Below are positions 12,401 to 24,500 of a stretch of DNA of 64,000 nt, in pieces. The DNA lies in contig CM023534.1 in the NCBI GenBank assembly GCA_013350335.1, positions 8,771,542 to 8,835,541 of the forward strand. Reading direction: 5' to 3'. A program made the translations under genes and the position numbers. The notes beneath the pieces are model-generated. The model made no database searches. It was not told where the DNA came from and worked only from the letters and a program-made list of their open reading frames with translations. Every line of letters begins with the position of its first letter. The stretch's first letter is position 1. Source of the DNA: Chimonanthus salicifolius. Taxonomy: Eukaryota; Streptophyta; Magnoliopsida; Laurales; Calycanthaceae.

Positions 12401-12600
12401 GGCTGCGTTTGGATGGAGGGTAAATTTCAGGGGACTGTATCAAATAGGTGCGTTCAAGAATAATGGTACTCAAAATAAATAGAAGGGGAATTTAAAAAAG
12501 TGATAAAAGAGGGTAAAAAGGGGTGTTATCTAATTACCCTTTAATTACCAAACAAGGGTAACAGGAGGTTACCCCCTTTACCCCTAATCCAAATGCAGTG
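12401..12600. mobile_element. MITE with GGMTGCGTTTGGATGG-type termini
   Basis: The left end GGCTGCGTTTGGATGGAGGG and the reverse complement of the right end (CACTGCATTTGGATTAGGGG) agree at most positions. About 200 bp and non-coding, with termini resembling PIF/Harbinger-type MITEs. A related copy lies at 23970-24177. Confidence 0.55.
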
Positions 12601-13534
12601 AGGGATAAAATTATCAGCCGTGGCGGCAGATTACTTTAGAATTGGATAATATTTTTTGGCATCTCTTATATATAGCTGATTCAGTCATATATTAATAATA
12701 TTGGATTGAGATATGATTGAAACAGCCACATGGTACTGGTATATCATCAAATACAATATATTTTTATTTTTTAGTAAAACTTTAAGCCAATATAATCATA
12801 TATTGTTGATACAATATATATTTCTGATACATTGATATTTGGCAGTATCCATTTCAGACCAATATTTAGACCCCCTAAATTTCATAGTTAGATGATCAAT
12901 TAGTGGTAAAACTTTACAACACTTTATACATGTATAATCACATGTAAAAGCTGCCTAGTCTAATTGAAAAAAAAAGAGACATGCTTGAGTATTTTAAAAA
13001 TGTGATATAAGAACTGCATTTGGTTTTGAATATTTTGATTGAGTATTTTAAATAATCTTAAATTTCTTGAAATATTATTTGTTTCAATAAAAGCAATGAC
13101 AAATATCAAAGATGATGATAGAAAAGGAAGTTCCTCGACTTGAGCTTGTCCAGGTCCATGGATGATGGATGATGGAAGGTTGTCCAAATACAGAGGATGA
13201 CGGTTCTCTTCATGTGGGGCTTACCGATCTGAATACTGAGCACTATACTCCATCCGTATTGGGTTTCTTTCAAACTTAAGATCTGTGTGATGGTCTGCAC
13301 CAGATGGAGAACAAAAATTCCAAGTGCATAACTTGATAAAAAGAGGAATATCTTGTCCGATATAGTCTGAGATGATAGTTCAGATCTTGAATATAAGTAA
13401 CATCCTTTATTCACTCAGTACAAATTCTTTTAAGATGCGTGTATAAAACAAAGTCGAGAGTGCATGTGATGTTTAATGCAAACAATATTGTGTTGGGAAA
13501 GATATATTGTGTGCTTGAAAGAGGTGTTTAATGG
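12601..13534. other. Gene-free spacer
   Basis: AT-rich; short open frames on the minus strand near 13000-13400 have no recognisable domain. Nothing else seen. Confidence 0.45.
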
Positions 13535-13545
13535 GTTAATTGCAT

Positions 13546-13957
13546 GGCTGAAATCGGGCTGGATCGGGTTGGGTTTAAAACCCAACTTGACCCGAATTAC
13601 CAAGCTATGGAATCCGACCTGACCCGACCCGACCCGACCCAAACTTCTGATCCGAACGTCTCAACCTGACCCGACCTAAATTATAACTCGAATTCTGACC
13701 CGACCCGTATTTTGAACCTATTTTAGCCTAAATTTAATCGGGTCAGGTCGGGTTTGATCGGGTCGGATCAGGTTAACTTGAAAATCTCTCAACCCGACCC
13801 GAATTCAATGAGGGTTTCTATCTCCTCAACCCGATCCGACCCCCTAACCAAACTTTAATGACCCGATCCGCTGACCCGACTTTCATGACCCAACCCGGTA
13901 GATTTCTCAGGTCTGATCATGCAGGTCGAGTCAAACCCGACCCGAGTTTCACCCCTA
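13546..13957 (-). mobile_element. Non-autonomous hAT-like element, GGGTCGGGT-rich (family 2)
   Basis: 412 bp, ends GGCTGAAATCGGG and CCCGAGTTTCACCCCTA, which are inverted versions of each other (TAGGGNTGAAA). The interior is packed with GACCCGACCCG words in both orientations. An 11-bp direct repeat GTTAATTGCAT flanks it (13535-13545 and 13958-13968); the hAT rule is 8 bp, so part of this identity may be chance. A second copy, in opposite orientation, is at 22536-22922. Confidence 0.7.
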
Positions 13958-15389
13958 GTTAATTGCATATCAGGAAAATAGTCAGTGTTCTTGCAAATAG
14001 CTAAAATGAAGGCATCCAATAGTCCTGTAATGAAATTATAAGAGAAAGACATGAAATTATGACTCACATGGGATAGTAGAGAGTGGTGGGAGTGCTAAAG
14101 ATCTTAAGAAAGAGATTAAGTATTAACGAGAAATGATTAAATCTAGAGGACTTAATCATAAGGAGAACGCATTCTAATTATCGTCATATTGTGGATAAAT
14201 TCTTTATATTTTGATAGATTTTTTAAAATGCATACATCTATAAATATAAAATAAAAATCATTAAATAAATAATTTAAATCAATAACAAAACATACTCTAA
14301 CATCACATAGTTCTTAAAAAAATTATCTTAAATTTAAAGTCTACAATTTTATGACTCAGAGATTTGAATTAAATTGAGCTATCAAATAACTTGAAAATTT
14401 CCACAAAATTTAATAATTTTTCTAACGCACTAAACTATAGTTATAGTTGAGATGAAAGAGTCAATATATATCAATTGAGATAAAATTTTAAATTTGATTT
14501 AAAATCTAATCAAAAAATTGATCGAATTCTTAAACTCAATATAATTTATTTTCTCACTTTGAGTTAAAATGTTTTCAAGTAGGTATACAAAGTAATTCAT
14601 CTTTACCTTATTGAAAAAATTATTGATTTAGCAAACGGTTCAAGACAACCCATGTCCAATTGTCTAGGATGTGTTCAATCGTGTCCCACTTTGATTAATC
14701 AGTGGCCCCCCACAAAGTTCCTAGTTCTCTTTGCCAGGTCATATCTGCAGAAATACCACCTGTCCCCACAAGGCAAACTGAAATCGTTGATGTCGATAGT
14801 GGAGCCCACTCAAGATTAGACGGCGAAGATAAAAAAAAAAAAAGTTCAGAAAAGCTAGTTGGTTAGCACCAGCCACAAAAATCAAAAAGATAGAGTGAGA
14901 GATTTGAATCTGTCATCATCTTCCACTAATCATACTCCAGCGATGTACCAAATACCCCGCACACGCACATGCACGTCCCGTGTATCTTCAGTGGGCCCGC
15001 TCTGAAGATTACGTGGACCGACCCTGAATATAGGCGGCATCGACCACTTGCATAAGGTTCCTAAAATAGGTCTAAAAAATCATTTGCAGTAGGGCTCATG
15101 AGATCTTAGCGCTTCTAAAGTAGAGTCCCATCTTAACAATTTGTCTAAAGCCCATAAAATTTTACAGTATCTCAGAGTCGACATTGGAATCACAACCCTC
15201 CAATTTCGTCCTTCTCTCATTGTCAACCATTGGATGAAAAGTAAGGAAGGAAAGAAAAAGTGTGCCAGCCCACAAGTGAAAATACAAATTTAAAAATCAA
15301 AGTGAATGCGAGACATGCAATTTTTTAGCAAGGTTTTGAGGTTTTTTAGAGCGTTCTGGTATTTCTTGTGACATCTATCAGCCTCTTAT

Positions 15390-15778
15390 TCATACAATGG
15401 GTTAACATAATTCAACCCATTTATAAAAAAAATAATTCAATTAAACTTGTAATAAATTTAATCAACTTAGATCCACATGTTAATAATTTGACCAAACGGA
15501 TCTCGACATATTTTTAGATGGGTCAACTTGATCCGAATAGATGACTAAGGTTAAATGGGTTAATCATAGTTGACTCATTTTGTTAAAAGCTTAACTAAAC
15601 CAGAGGTTATTAGACCCCCTTGTTAAATTGATTATCTTAAATCAGACAATCTTAAATAAATTATCTAACCTGAACATTTTATATAATTTTTAAAACAAGT
15701 TAATCCAACCTAAGCTTCTTATCAAGATTAGATGTGTTGACTCAACTTTTTTTTTTATTATTAATTAAATGGTTGATC
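15390..15778. other. Old degenerate repeat, left part
   Basis: AT-rich sequence with recurring GGGTTAA/AACCCATT words that continues after the hAT-like element at 16147-16230 and after the LINE at about 16918-17150. This gives a three-layer nest with this repeat as the oldest layer. Superfamily unknown. Confidence 0.4.
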
Positions 15779-16138
15779 CAGGGCTGCAAAATTCGGCGGA
15801 TAAGTTTCTCTTTTTTTTTTCTTTCATTTTTAAATATTAGTATTTTTTATTATTTTATTTTATTGAATTAAAAATAATTAAATAATCCAAAAGGAAGCTA
15901 GATCTTTTTAAAAATAAAACTTGAAAAAAGTAAATAATTGCTAATATCGACTCGGGCCCACCACCATTTTGATTTTTTTTTTTAAAAAAAAAACAGATAT
16001 TAATCATATCGGCCGATATCGGACTAATATATATCGCCGATATATCAGCCGAGAAATAGTGTGTACGGCCGATACAATACGTATCGGTCTATATATATAA
16101 GCCGATACGTTTCGTATCAGCCGATATCTTTACCTCTG
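15779..16138. mobile_element. Non-autonomous hAT-like element, CGGCCGATA family (family 1)
   Basis: 360 bp starting CAGGGCTGCAAAATTCGGC and ending in CGATATCTTTACCTCTG, with internal ATATCGGCCGATAT-type palindromes. Perfect 8-bp target duplication GGTTGATC at 15771-15778 and 16139-16146, the hallmark length of hAT transposition. No transposase. Confidence 0.8.
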
Positions 16139-16230
16139 GGTTGATCAATTCAACTCATGAGTAATTTAAACTATTCATTAGATAGATTGACTACAATGGA
16201 AGTGACTATTAAATGGGTCAATGCATTCTT

Positions 16231-16901
16231 CTTCTGTTTTTGAATAATGGGTAAGAATTCATTCAAAGAGAAAGCTCAGAAATATGTACAAAGAAATGAA
16301 TAAAATCCCACATCCCGAGCCAGACAAATGCGGCCAAACAAAAAGAGGCCCAAAAATAAGCCCCGCAGAAGCCAAGACAAAAAAACAGAGGACCTAGGGG
16401 ATGCCACTAATTATATTGAGACTTCAGAAAAAATCTGAGGTCCCCAGCATTTACACGATTCATTAGGTGGTTAATCAAAATATCACAAAAACAAACCATC
16501 TTTGGGCTATCAGGACCAAAGAGTTTCCAGATAGCCTTGATAGCACAAACATGGCCATGAGTGGCCCAATTTCGAACTTTCAAATTGCTGATCAGTGAAA
16601 GCAATTCCTCGCAAAGATATAGACAACTGAAAGAGTGCCCCAGGTTGTGGAGAGATAGCAGGATTTTCTGAGCAAATGTCAAGATTGTTGATGTCGAAAT
16701 AGGGCCAATAGTAGGGAGGCAAGTGACGCCAGCCAATTTGGAATTTCTACTTTCAAATAGTGCGCCCAGGAAAGTACCATTAGGGGTATCAAAATCCGCA
16801 ATGAGAAGATAACTGTGGTCAAGGATCACATCGCGAGGAGGGTTGAGATGCTTCGGAGGAGCAGGAGTTGGAGGCGGCATGTCCCACGCAGCCGAGAAAG
16901 A
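16231..16901 (-). mobile_element. 5'-truncated LINE with RNase H-like remnant
   Basis: On the minus strand an open frame (16880-16407, 157 residues) has the layout of a degenerate LINE C-terminal RNase H domain (DTPNGTFLGALFESRNSKLA, then a helix-like stretch), but the acidic active-site residues are not clear. It is followed by a 3' end rich in CTTTTTGTTTGG and TTTGTACATATTTCTGAGC. A target duplication with two mismatches in 16 bases flanks the block: 16217-16232 and 16902-16917 (GTCAATSCATTCTTYT). Inserted into the older repeat around it. Confidence 0.6.
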
Positions 16902-17612
16902 GTCAATCCATTCTTTTGCTGAAATAATTCATTTATAAAATGTGTTGAGCTAACTTAAGTACTTAATATAATCTAAACAGATTGATCTAATTAGCACATT
17001 TATTAAATAGCATATCTCTTTAATTTTTATTAATATTGACCAATTTATTAAATAAGTTAATTTTATTCTGCTCAACCTTTATTAATATTAGCCGATTTAT
17101 TAAATAAGTTAACTCTGCTCAACTTATTTATTAATTAATTATTTTATAAATAAGAAAGCAATACATGATTTTTAGATTAAATAGTAATTTTGTGAAAAAT
17201 TTTGTAAAATTAATTCTCATTAAAATATATATTTTCTACTAAAATAACATTTGAAAAAAAAAAAAAGAGGAAGATTAAGAATTTACATCTTCCTTAACCT
17301 CTTCCAAACAATCCCAATATTTACCCCTTTTGTTAGGGCCGAGAGAAGGGGATTGTTTTATAAAAGTTTGGATAATTCGGATGTTAAAGTAATAAGTGGG
17401 GTCTATTATTTAAGGAGTTTTATCACTTTTATGTGAGATAAATGCTGGCCACATGTACGGTTGTTCCATCACTCTTCTGTCATCATTGTTCATAATCATT
17501 CAGTCTCCCACATCTTACCAAACATTGAATTAAGCAGCGACTACTTCCATGTGCGTCTGCCATTAAGTCATCTTCAGCAAATTAAGTTCAAACCAAACCA
17601 AGCCAAACAAAA

Positions 17613-18118
17613 AGTGCTCATCCTAACATGAAAAACTTTTTTAAGAAACACATATTTTAGTAAACTACTTATTTTACATTATTTATTTATATAAATTTTA
17701 GTGGATTTTAAGAAATTGTTTCACTTTCTAGTAAATTGATTTACTAAATCGATGCACTGGACCGGATCACTTGAAAATAAAAATTAAAAAAAAGTGATTC
17801 GATTAATACACCGATTTGGACTCTTTCACATATCAAGAAATCAGTACATCGATCGGATCACTTGGAAATGGAAATTTGAAGAAAGTGATTCGGTCTATGT
17901 ACTGATTTCTTGAAACGTGAGTCCAAATCGATGCACAGATTAGATATTTTTTTCAAATTTTCATTTTCAAGTAATTCGATCAGTGCACTGATTCACTGAA
18001 AAGTGAACCGATTTCTAAAAATCTATTAAAAAACCCATACTGATAGATGGGGGCAAAATGAAAAATTCGAAAAATTCATACTTCCTAAAATAGTTTTTTC
18101 GTATTAAGATGGCCACTC
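17613..18118. mobile_element. TIR element in the XRI1-like A promoter
   Basis: The left end AGTGCTCATCCTAACATGAA and the reverse complement of the right end (AGTGGCCATCTTAATACGAA) are imperfect inverted repeats that continue for about 35 bp. Inside is a second perfect inverted pair, TCAAGAAATCAGTACAT with its complement (about 17837-17913). The paralogous promoter of copy B lacks the block, passing directly from GTCCAAACCAAACC to CATAAAGATCC. It ends about 455 bp upstream of the copy A start codon. Superfamily uncertain. Confidence 0.6.
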
Positions 18119-18572
18119 TAAACCAATTACAGTCTTAATTTTAAAAATCAAGACAGTTTAATTCCTAACATAAAGATCCATTATAATAATTTACCACTAG
18201 AAATTAAAAACCAATTCAGACCAGTAAAATCATCCAATCAAGACAATAAGGTTCCAACCAATTTGAAAAAACGCGATCCCTGTCCATTTAATTGAACTCT
18301 TTCACAACGTTCCACAAACTCACAAAGTACAACTTTGTGCAAGAATCACATAAAATCTAGCCAAAATAATTAAAAACCTACCGAATCCCGAGAAAGTTGA
18401 AAAATCTATTAATCCAGTAACTTTATTTTTAATTTAAAAATTCTTGTCTCTATGGTTGACTGGCTTCTACCAATCATCCGGCATTGCCATCTTCCCTTCT
18501 TTTCTTTTCCATCTCCTTTACATACAAACACTGCTGTCTATTTATATGTGCAGACCCCATTTCTCTTCGGCA

Positions 18573-20311
18573 ATGGCATTCCATGAAAATCTACAGCAGC
18601 AGCCCCTCTTCCCTCCTGTGGATTGGGATCTCCACAGCTTTGGACCCCTCAACACAGACGGGCCTTTTGGTATCATTCATTCCTTCCTTCATCCTTTTTT
18701 TATTCCATTCTATTTAACAATTTTCATGGCTTTTAATTTTGTGGATTTGCTTCAGTTATGCAGCCTACGACATTCCTTTCAACAGATTCGTCTACTGGGT
18801 ATCTTCAAGATGCCCTAATCCAATGGAGCAATCGCTGCAAGAGACGGCGTATGCTGGTGGTGGCCCATGATGAGATGGTGCAGAACTCCAATGACTACAT
18901 GCAAGTAAGATACAATGTAAAAGAAGAAGATTGAAACAAAAAGGAGAAAATGCTATACTTGTTTTCATTTTAAGTACAATTGAGACTGATCATATTCTTT
19001 ATCTGCGTATAGGACTGTTGGAATTTGGATTTTAATGGAGACCCATTTGAGAACTTCAACTATTTAAGCCAGGAAAATTATACTAATCTAATTTCAGGTA
19101 ACATTCAGATGTTAAAGTTCATTTTTTTCTACTGAATTTTCTTAAAGCAAATTATCCCGTATCTTTATTCAATCTTCATGGCAGATGATCCCTTAAGCTC
19201 CTCTGTGAGTTGCATTAGCAATGGAATGACAACGTCGAAGGAGATGAAGAATCAAGAAGAGACTGTTTCAGAACATGAGAACGTGTCTCCTTCATCTTCT
19301 TTTTATATGGACTCAGTCACCAAGCAAGCAGATGAAAACACCTTAATTTCAACTAATACTCTTGCTGGTAACAAAAGTAGCATTTTCCCTTTCTTTTGTT
19401 ATCTATTCTGCAACTCTCAAGAAGTATTGTAGTGCTCAGGTTCATCACTTTTTGTAGTGGACTGATCCTGACAGCATTTCTAACTTTCTGATCATTATAA
19501 TACTGCAATTATTGCTGATTGAACCAATAAATAATACATTAGAAACTTGAATTATACCTGAAACTTAGCCTAGCCTATAAGGGTAGTGGGCTCACCTCAT
19601 TAGCCTAGCATTGTTATTCTTTTCATTTATCATTATCTAAATAATAAAAATATAAAACTTGAGAGAGTGAACGTGGCTTTGGCACCTCATTGGCTTGGAT
19701 TTTGTGGGCTTCATTTGACTTTCTCAAAAGATCGGCATATTCAACACAAAATAGTGGGGGACCAACTAATTCCCTTAAAACCGGACACTGCATAGCCCAA
19801 GACATACCTAAAATACCTACAAAGTTGTGGTTTTTATTTTAGGGCCCTTCTTAAAAATTGAGTCCAAGTGATGCTTCGGATTAATAATGATATAATTTTA
19901 TGTAAACAATGTATTAATCTTTATTAACACGAAGGCAGTGTGACTTGTGGCCTAATGGGCCGGTCAATTAAGATTCAAGACTGAGTTGTAATACAATATT
20001 CCTTTGCCATGACTTGTTTAGTAGAGAGTGGTGGGCCGATGACGAAGAAGAGGTTGGTCGGAACTAGAGTGGCCCAACCATTTGCGGTGGTGAAACCTGG
20101 TGGGGCGGATGGCGACGTGACCCTCAACGACATCAACGAGAGGATCCTCATGCGGCCCACTCGGCGAGTCCGGCACCCAGTGGGCGATTTTGCATGCAGT
20201 CCATGTGTATCGGCCCATGGGCCAGGCCTATCAGGGAAAGCCGTGGTGGCCCTCACCAGAATCCATACTCAAGGGAGAGGCACCATCACCATCATTAGAA
20301 CAAGAGGCTGA
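18573..20311 (+). CDS. XRI1-like protein, copy A
   Basis: Exons: 18573-18669, 18756-18904, 19013-19097, 19185-19367, 20025-20311; all introns GT-AG, phases agree, 801 nt, 266 residues. N-terminus MAFHENLQQQPLFPPVDWD; middle acidic/aromatic blocks YLQDALIQWSNRCKRRRM and WNLDFNGDPFENFN; C-terminus QPFAVVKPGGADGDVTLNDI through GKAVVALTRIHTQGRGTITI to IRTRG. This order matches the plant XRI1 (X-ray induced transcript 1) family as I remember it: a nuclear protein in Arabidopsis induced by ionising radiation and needed for meiosis. The family call rests mainly on the SGKAVV...GTITIIRTRG end. Basic KRRR may serve nuclear import. Copy B is 9.3 kb downstream. No catalytic domain is visible. Confidence 0.75.
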
Positions 20312-20780
20312 TGCTACATTACTTTCTATGTAAATTTTGTAACAATAGTAACTTCAAATGTATGTGTATATGCACTTGTAATATGTGCCATGTAATATTA
20401 TACTTCTTTCTCATCAATAGTATAATTGTATGAATACCTTTCAAAACAAATAGATATAATTGTATGAAATCCCCTATTTCTCATGATCACCGTAGATCAT
20501 AGTAAAAATTATCTCTTAACATGATGTTTATGGTATAATGAGTATTTATCAACATAGTTATAGAAACTAGTATGATCAGAAATTGTGAAGAGGATGAGAG
20601 TAACTGAATCTCAAAGTCATTTTTGAAGCTATTTGTATTTTTTGTGATTTTAAATTATTTTTTATTCACTAAACTTTGGCATCTTTTGCATCTTTGGTAA
20701 GGCCAACTTTGCCCCCTTATGCTTTATGAACATGTTACTCAAAGTTATCGACCAAATTTTATTTTTTATTTTAAACAAAT
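20312..20780. other. 3' flank of XRI1-like A
   Basis: AT-rich, no gene. 20341-20540 matches the 3' flank of copy B at 29640-29820; 20590-20720 matches 35680-35790, so the duplicated segment continues past the gene. Confidence 0.6.
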
Positions 20781-20784
20781 TACA

Positions 20785-20816
20785 AATATTGGCGTGGGCC
20801 TGGTCAATATCTCGGC

Positions 20817-20866
<50 letters not shown>

Positions 20867-21015
20867 AAATAGCCTTTTTTATTTTTTTAATGAATTTTTT
20901 CAAAAAAAAAAAAAGCCACCGAGATTTAAAAAAAAAAATTGAGGAGAGAAAAACCTCGGCCAAGATGAAATATCGGCCGAAAATTCGGATCCACCAAATT
21001 TTCGACCCTTGTCGT
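20785..21015 (-). mobile_element. Partial CGGCCGATA-family hAT-like element with (AT)n expansion
   Basis: Carries the family words ATCTCGGCCGATAT and TATCGGCCGAAAATTCGG and a family terminus TTTTCGACCCTTG at its right end. The left terminus is missing or unrecognisable. A (TA)n run at 20819-20861 has grown inside. Paralogous unit 2 reads across the matching position (near 35868) without it. Confidence 0.6.
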
Positions 21016-21019
21016 AGAA

Positions 21020-22528
21020 TCATGTTTTTTGGGCTCTTCAAATGTTAATCATTTTAAATTATTTTTTAAATACTATTTTTTTTTTTTATGATACACATTT
21101 TATCCATTGTATTTTGATCTATTGTTAATGTATAAATATGGACATATAAATAAATATGTTTCAGTATTATGCTTTTTATAGTCTATACTTTTATACATAA
21201 ATTATAGATTGTGTATTTTAATTTTAATATATTATTTAGTTCAGAAAAATGGGTGTAATATCTTTTGATGTTATTTTCATAGAATCATGTACAAAGCATG
21301 AGCCGGGCTGTCCAGACTCTTTTCTCAGCAGATCCAGATCCGGACTCAGTTGGGCGAGCCAGATTTAAGTCCGTTTACAGGCCTAGCCACAATATAGAAA
21401 TGGTGGAGCATGGATCTTGGGCATAAATTTTTTAGTCATGTGCTGGACTTGGCCTTCTTTGGCCCCACACAAAATGGGCTGCGCTTGGACAAGCATTTCC
21501 ATGTCCCATTCTCACTCATAGAAGTCCCGCTTACTGAGGCGGGAGGAAACCTGTTGAGCTACACTCATGTGGGTAGAAGTTTGCTTCGAACACATTGACA
21601 ATGGATGCAAATCGGGTTGGATTTGAACCCATTCTTGAGTTTTGAATTTCACTGATATCTCAAATACTGGGCCCTGGGCCTTTAGTGGGACGAGAAGCTT
21701 TAGTCAAAATTTAGGCTCTTTTGGGCACAGATTTTGAAAAAAGAAATACAAAAATATGTTTCCAGTAAACACAAAATTTCAATTCGGGCTCATTTCAAAA
21801 AAAAAAACCGTCAATATTTTGCAATATTTGCATTTTATCTTTTGAAATCCAATAAATGTGGACCTGTTTCAGTTTTTGGCTGAGACTTGAAACTCCCCAA
21901 CCTGCTTCAGCCCTACTAAAAATATTTATAAGGTTTCACTTGATGAGATCTAGTCATGGATTGACTCCTGTTAGGGCTTTGAAAGCCCACTCCTGTTTCT
22001 GGTTGGGTCAAGCTCCAGGAAAGCTACAAATTGAAAAATGGAAAATGTATGTAAATATAATTCAAGTACATATCTATATAAATGCGGGTTAGATAGAAAA
22101 TGTTTTACCTTAAAAATGAGTAAGGTTGGATCAGGACTGGGGGCATTTTTTTTCTCATGTTGGTCCAATTGGGTATTATGTTGGTTAGGTTGGTTGATTG
22201 GAATCATACTTATTTGAATTGAGTCTCTAAAAAAAGTTAGATAAAATAAATAAAACTATATTCTTTAGGCTTCTGAAAATTGTATTTAATCCAACCATGA
22301 AAATCAGTAGAGTTAAATCGTTGACTCATCTACTTTAAATTGAGATCAAATTGAATAACAATCTAAAGTCTATACTTGTGAAAGGAAAATGGATTAAGGG
22401 CCATGGGGAAGTCATGATAAGCCCCAAGTGACCGAAATAGGATGAAGTCATGAAACTGGCATGAGAATCAATTCTTTAGAAAAAAAATTAGAAAATCTCG
22501 CAATCTTTGTGGACCTTAGATATCACAT
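21020..22528. other. Gene-free part of duplication unit 1
   Basis: 21400-22520 is similar to 36110-38215. No coding frame. At about 21596 it keeps the uninterrupted site corresponding to the hAT-like element at 36691-37103. Confidence 0.6.
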
Positions 22529-22535
22529 ATGTAAT

Positions 22536-22922
22536 TAGGGGTGAAACTCGGGTCCGGTTTTGACCCAACCCGCATGTCTTGATCCGAGAAATCAACTGGG
22601 TTGGGTCATGAAAGTCTTGTCAGCAAGTTGGGTCGGGTTGAGTAGACAAAAACCTGCATTGAATTCAGGCCGGGTCGGGTTGAGAGATTTTCACGTTAAC
22701 CCTATCTGACCCGATCAAACTCGACTCGAACCTGTTAAATTTAAGCTAAAATGGGGTCAAAATGAGGGTTGAGTCAGAATTCGGGTTGAGCCGGATTATA
22801 ATTCGGGTCAGGTTAGGTTGAGACGTTCGGGTCAGAAGTTCGTGTCGGGTCAGATCAGGTTCCATATTTTAGTAACTCAGGTCGGATTGAATTCTAAAAG
22901 ACCCGACCCGATTTCAGCCCTA
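22536..22922 (+). mobile_element. Non-autonomous hAT-like element, GGGTCGGGT-rich (family 2)
   Basis: 387 bp with termini TAGGGGTGAAACTCGGG and CCCGATTTCAGCCCTA, inverted copies of each other, flanked by the 7-bp direct repeat ATGTAAT (22529-22535 and 22923-22929). Reverse-complement relative of 13546-13957. The unit 2 counterpart reads ATATGTAACAAAG near 38210 with no element. Confidence 0.75.
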
Positions 22923-22972
22923 ATGTAATGCCTTGGGCTATTCTGACTTCATGTAAGACAATATAGTACAAC

Positions 22973-23318
22973 CAAGGGTCGAAAATTCGGCCGGACAAAG
23001 ATTTCAGCCGAATTTTCATATCGGCCGAGATCTCTGGTGAATCCTTTCTCTCTTCAATTTTTTATTTTTTTTTAGAAATCTCGGTGGCTTCTTCTTCTTT
23101 TTTTTGAAAAAAACCATTTAAAAAAAATAAAAAGGTTGTTTTTAAATAAAAAATAAAAAAATATAAATATTGATTGATATCTAGGCCAATATTTATCCGA
23201 TATGGGCAAATATCGGCTCAGGCCCACAACCGACATTTGTTTTTTTTTTTAAAAGAAGACATCGGCCAAGATCTCGACCGAATTTTTTTTCTCTGGCCGA
23301 TACGTATTTAAACCCCTA
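22973..23318 (+). mobile_element. Non-autonomous hAT-like element, CGGCCGATA family (family 1)
   Basis: 346 bp, starts CAAGGGTCGAAAATTCGGCC and ends GATACGTATTTAAACCCCTA. Target duplication AGTACAAC / AGTACACC, 7 of 8 (22965-22972 and 23319-23326). It lies 50 bp from the family 2 element. Confidence 0.75.
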
Positions 23319-23969
23319 AGTACACCCATCAGATATGAAAGTGGGCCACCATGCCTCGTGCTGTGATGTGGGCCTCGTCCACATTCAAACATGTAATCAA
23401 AGTTGAAAGGATCGTCCGCATTATATTATATTATTGTAGACACTTAATTATAAAATTCATAAAATAAAATGAAAGTGAAGTAGCGTTATTGTGTTTGATT
23501 CACGCTCAAACTCTTTTGATCACTATCTACGGGACTATTCTTCATCGCTTACCAGTGTGTGTGAATTAGGAGATTTATACAGGCTCCTATAATAGTATCA
23601 CTTCTAATATAGAGTGGAGATACCCATGTTAAAATAAAAGAGTTATTGCAATTCAGGTCAACACTCAGATTGAGTCGAGTCAGCAATTTGGGTTAAGTTG
23701 GGTTGAACAATTCAGATCGAGGCGGGTTGGATTTAATAATTTTTTATATAACCTGTGTTGAATTTATTAAAATCCGACCCACTTCAACCCACCTGAAATT
23801 CAACCCTATTTGTTTTTGTGAAGTGCTGTTGATGACTTATGGTATCTGGTTTTGGAGTGTTTGTGATTGGAGGTGAAGGGTATGGTTCTTAACTTTTGTG
23901 ATATCCGTTTTTTTATTATTTCTTTAAATTTTTTTCAATAAAAATAAAATATACTCTAACATCATATAG

Positions 23970-24177
23970 GTTATGTTTGGATGGAGGATAAATTTTTAGG
24001 AGAGTACATCTAGGAGTAAAGGTATTCTAAATGAATACTGTTTGCATTGAAGGAATATTCAAAAAATGAGAAAAGGGAGTAAAGAAGGTTATTATTCCAT
24101 TATCTCCAAATTATCAAATAAATGTAGCAAAGGATTACCTCCCATCACCCCTTTTACTCCCAATCTAAACGCGGCCA
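23970..24177. mobile_element. MITE with GTTTGGATGG-type termini
   Basis: 208 bp, left end GTTATGTTTGGATGGAGGAT, right end CCAATCTAAACGCGGCCA; flanked by TAG on both sides (23967-23969, 24178-24180). The 3-bp duplication and termini suggest PIF/Harbinger. The duplicated unit 1 has the empty site CATCACATAG|TTCTTAAAA at 14310/14311. Confidence 0.75.
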
Positions 24178-24321
24178 TAGTTCTCAAAAAATTTATCTCA
24201 AAATTGAAGTCTACAATTCCCTGACTCCACGTTTGAAATTGAATTGAGCTATCAAATAACTTTTTGAAATTTCTACAAAATATAATAAATTTTCTAAATC
24301 TTATTAAACTATAGATATAGT

Positions 24322-24500
24322 TCAGTTATCTACAAGTGTAGTTCAACTGATTGTCTTCTATTTAAAGAAGTGAGAGGATACGGATTCGAGCTCTATAGTA
24401 TAACTATGGTGTGTCTTTGAAATAGTAGACACATCTGTGAAGATTTTATACTGAATATCCTGTAATATTTTACACATAAATTAAAAAAAAAAAAAGAAAG
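24322..24500 (+). mobile_element. tRNA-derived SINE with A-rich tail
   Basis: A-box-like TAGTTCAACTGATTG and B-box-like GGATTCGAGCTC near the 5' part, 3' end GAATATCCTGTAATATTTTACAC and a tail of 13 A then GAAAG. Target duplication AGATATAGT at 24313-24321 and 24501-24509. The corresponding site in unit 1 (about 14447) is empty. Confidence 0.75.

Larger units (their letters stand above)
14230..22520 (+). repeat. Segmental duplication, unit 1 (contains XRI1-like A)
   Basis: Collinear similarity to unit 2 includes 14285-14640 with 23940-24690, 14640-15240 with 24660-25140, the promoter 17250-17600 with 27080-27420, the whole gene 18120-20540 with 27440-29820, 20590-20720 with 35680-35790, and 21400-22520 with 36110-38215. 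Boundaries are approximate and the unit is interrupted by its own mobile elements. Confidence 0.8.

Noticed and set aside
20009..20256. Minus-strand and alternative-frame open frames over XRI1-like exon 5 (also at 29222-29605)
   Set aside because: They overlap a conserved coding exon on the plus strand and are shadows of it.
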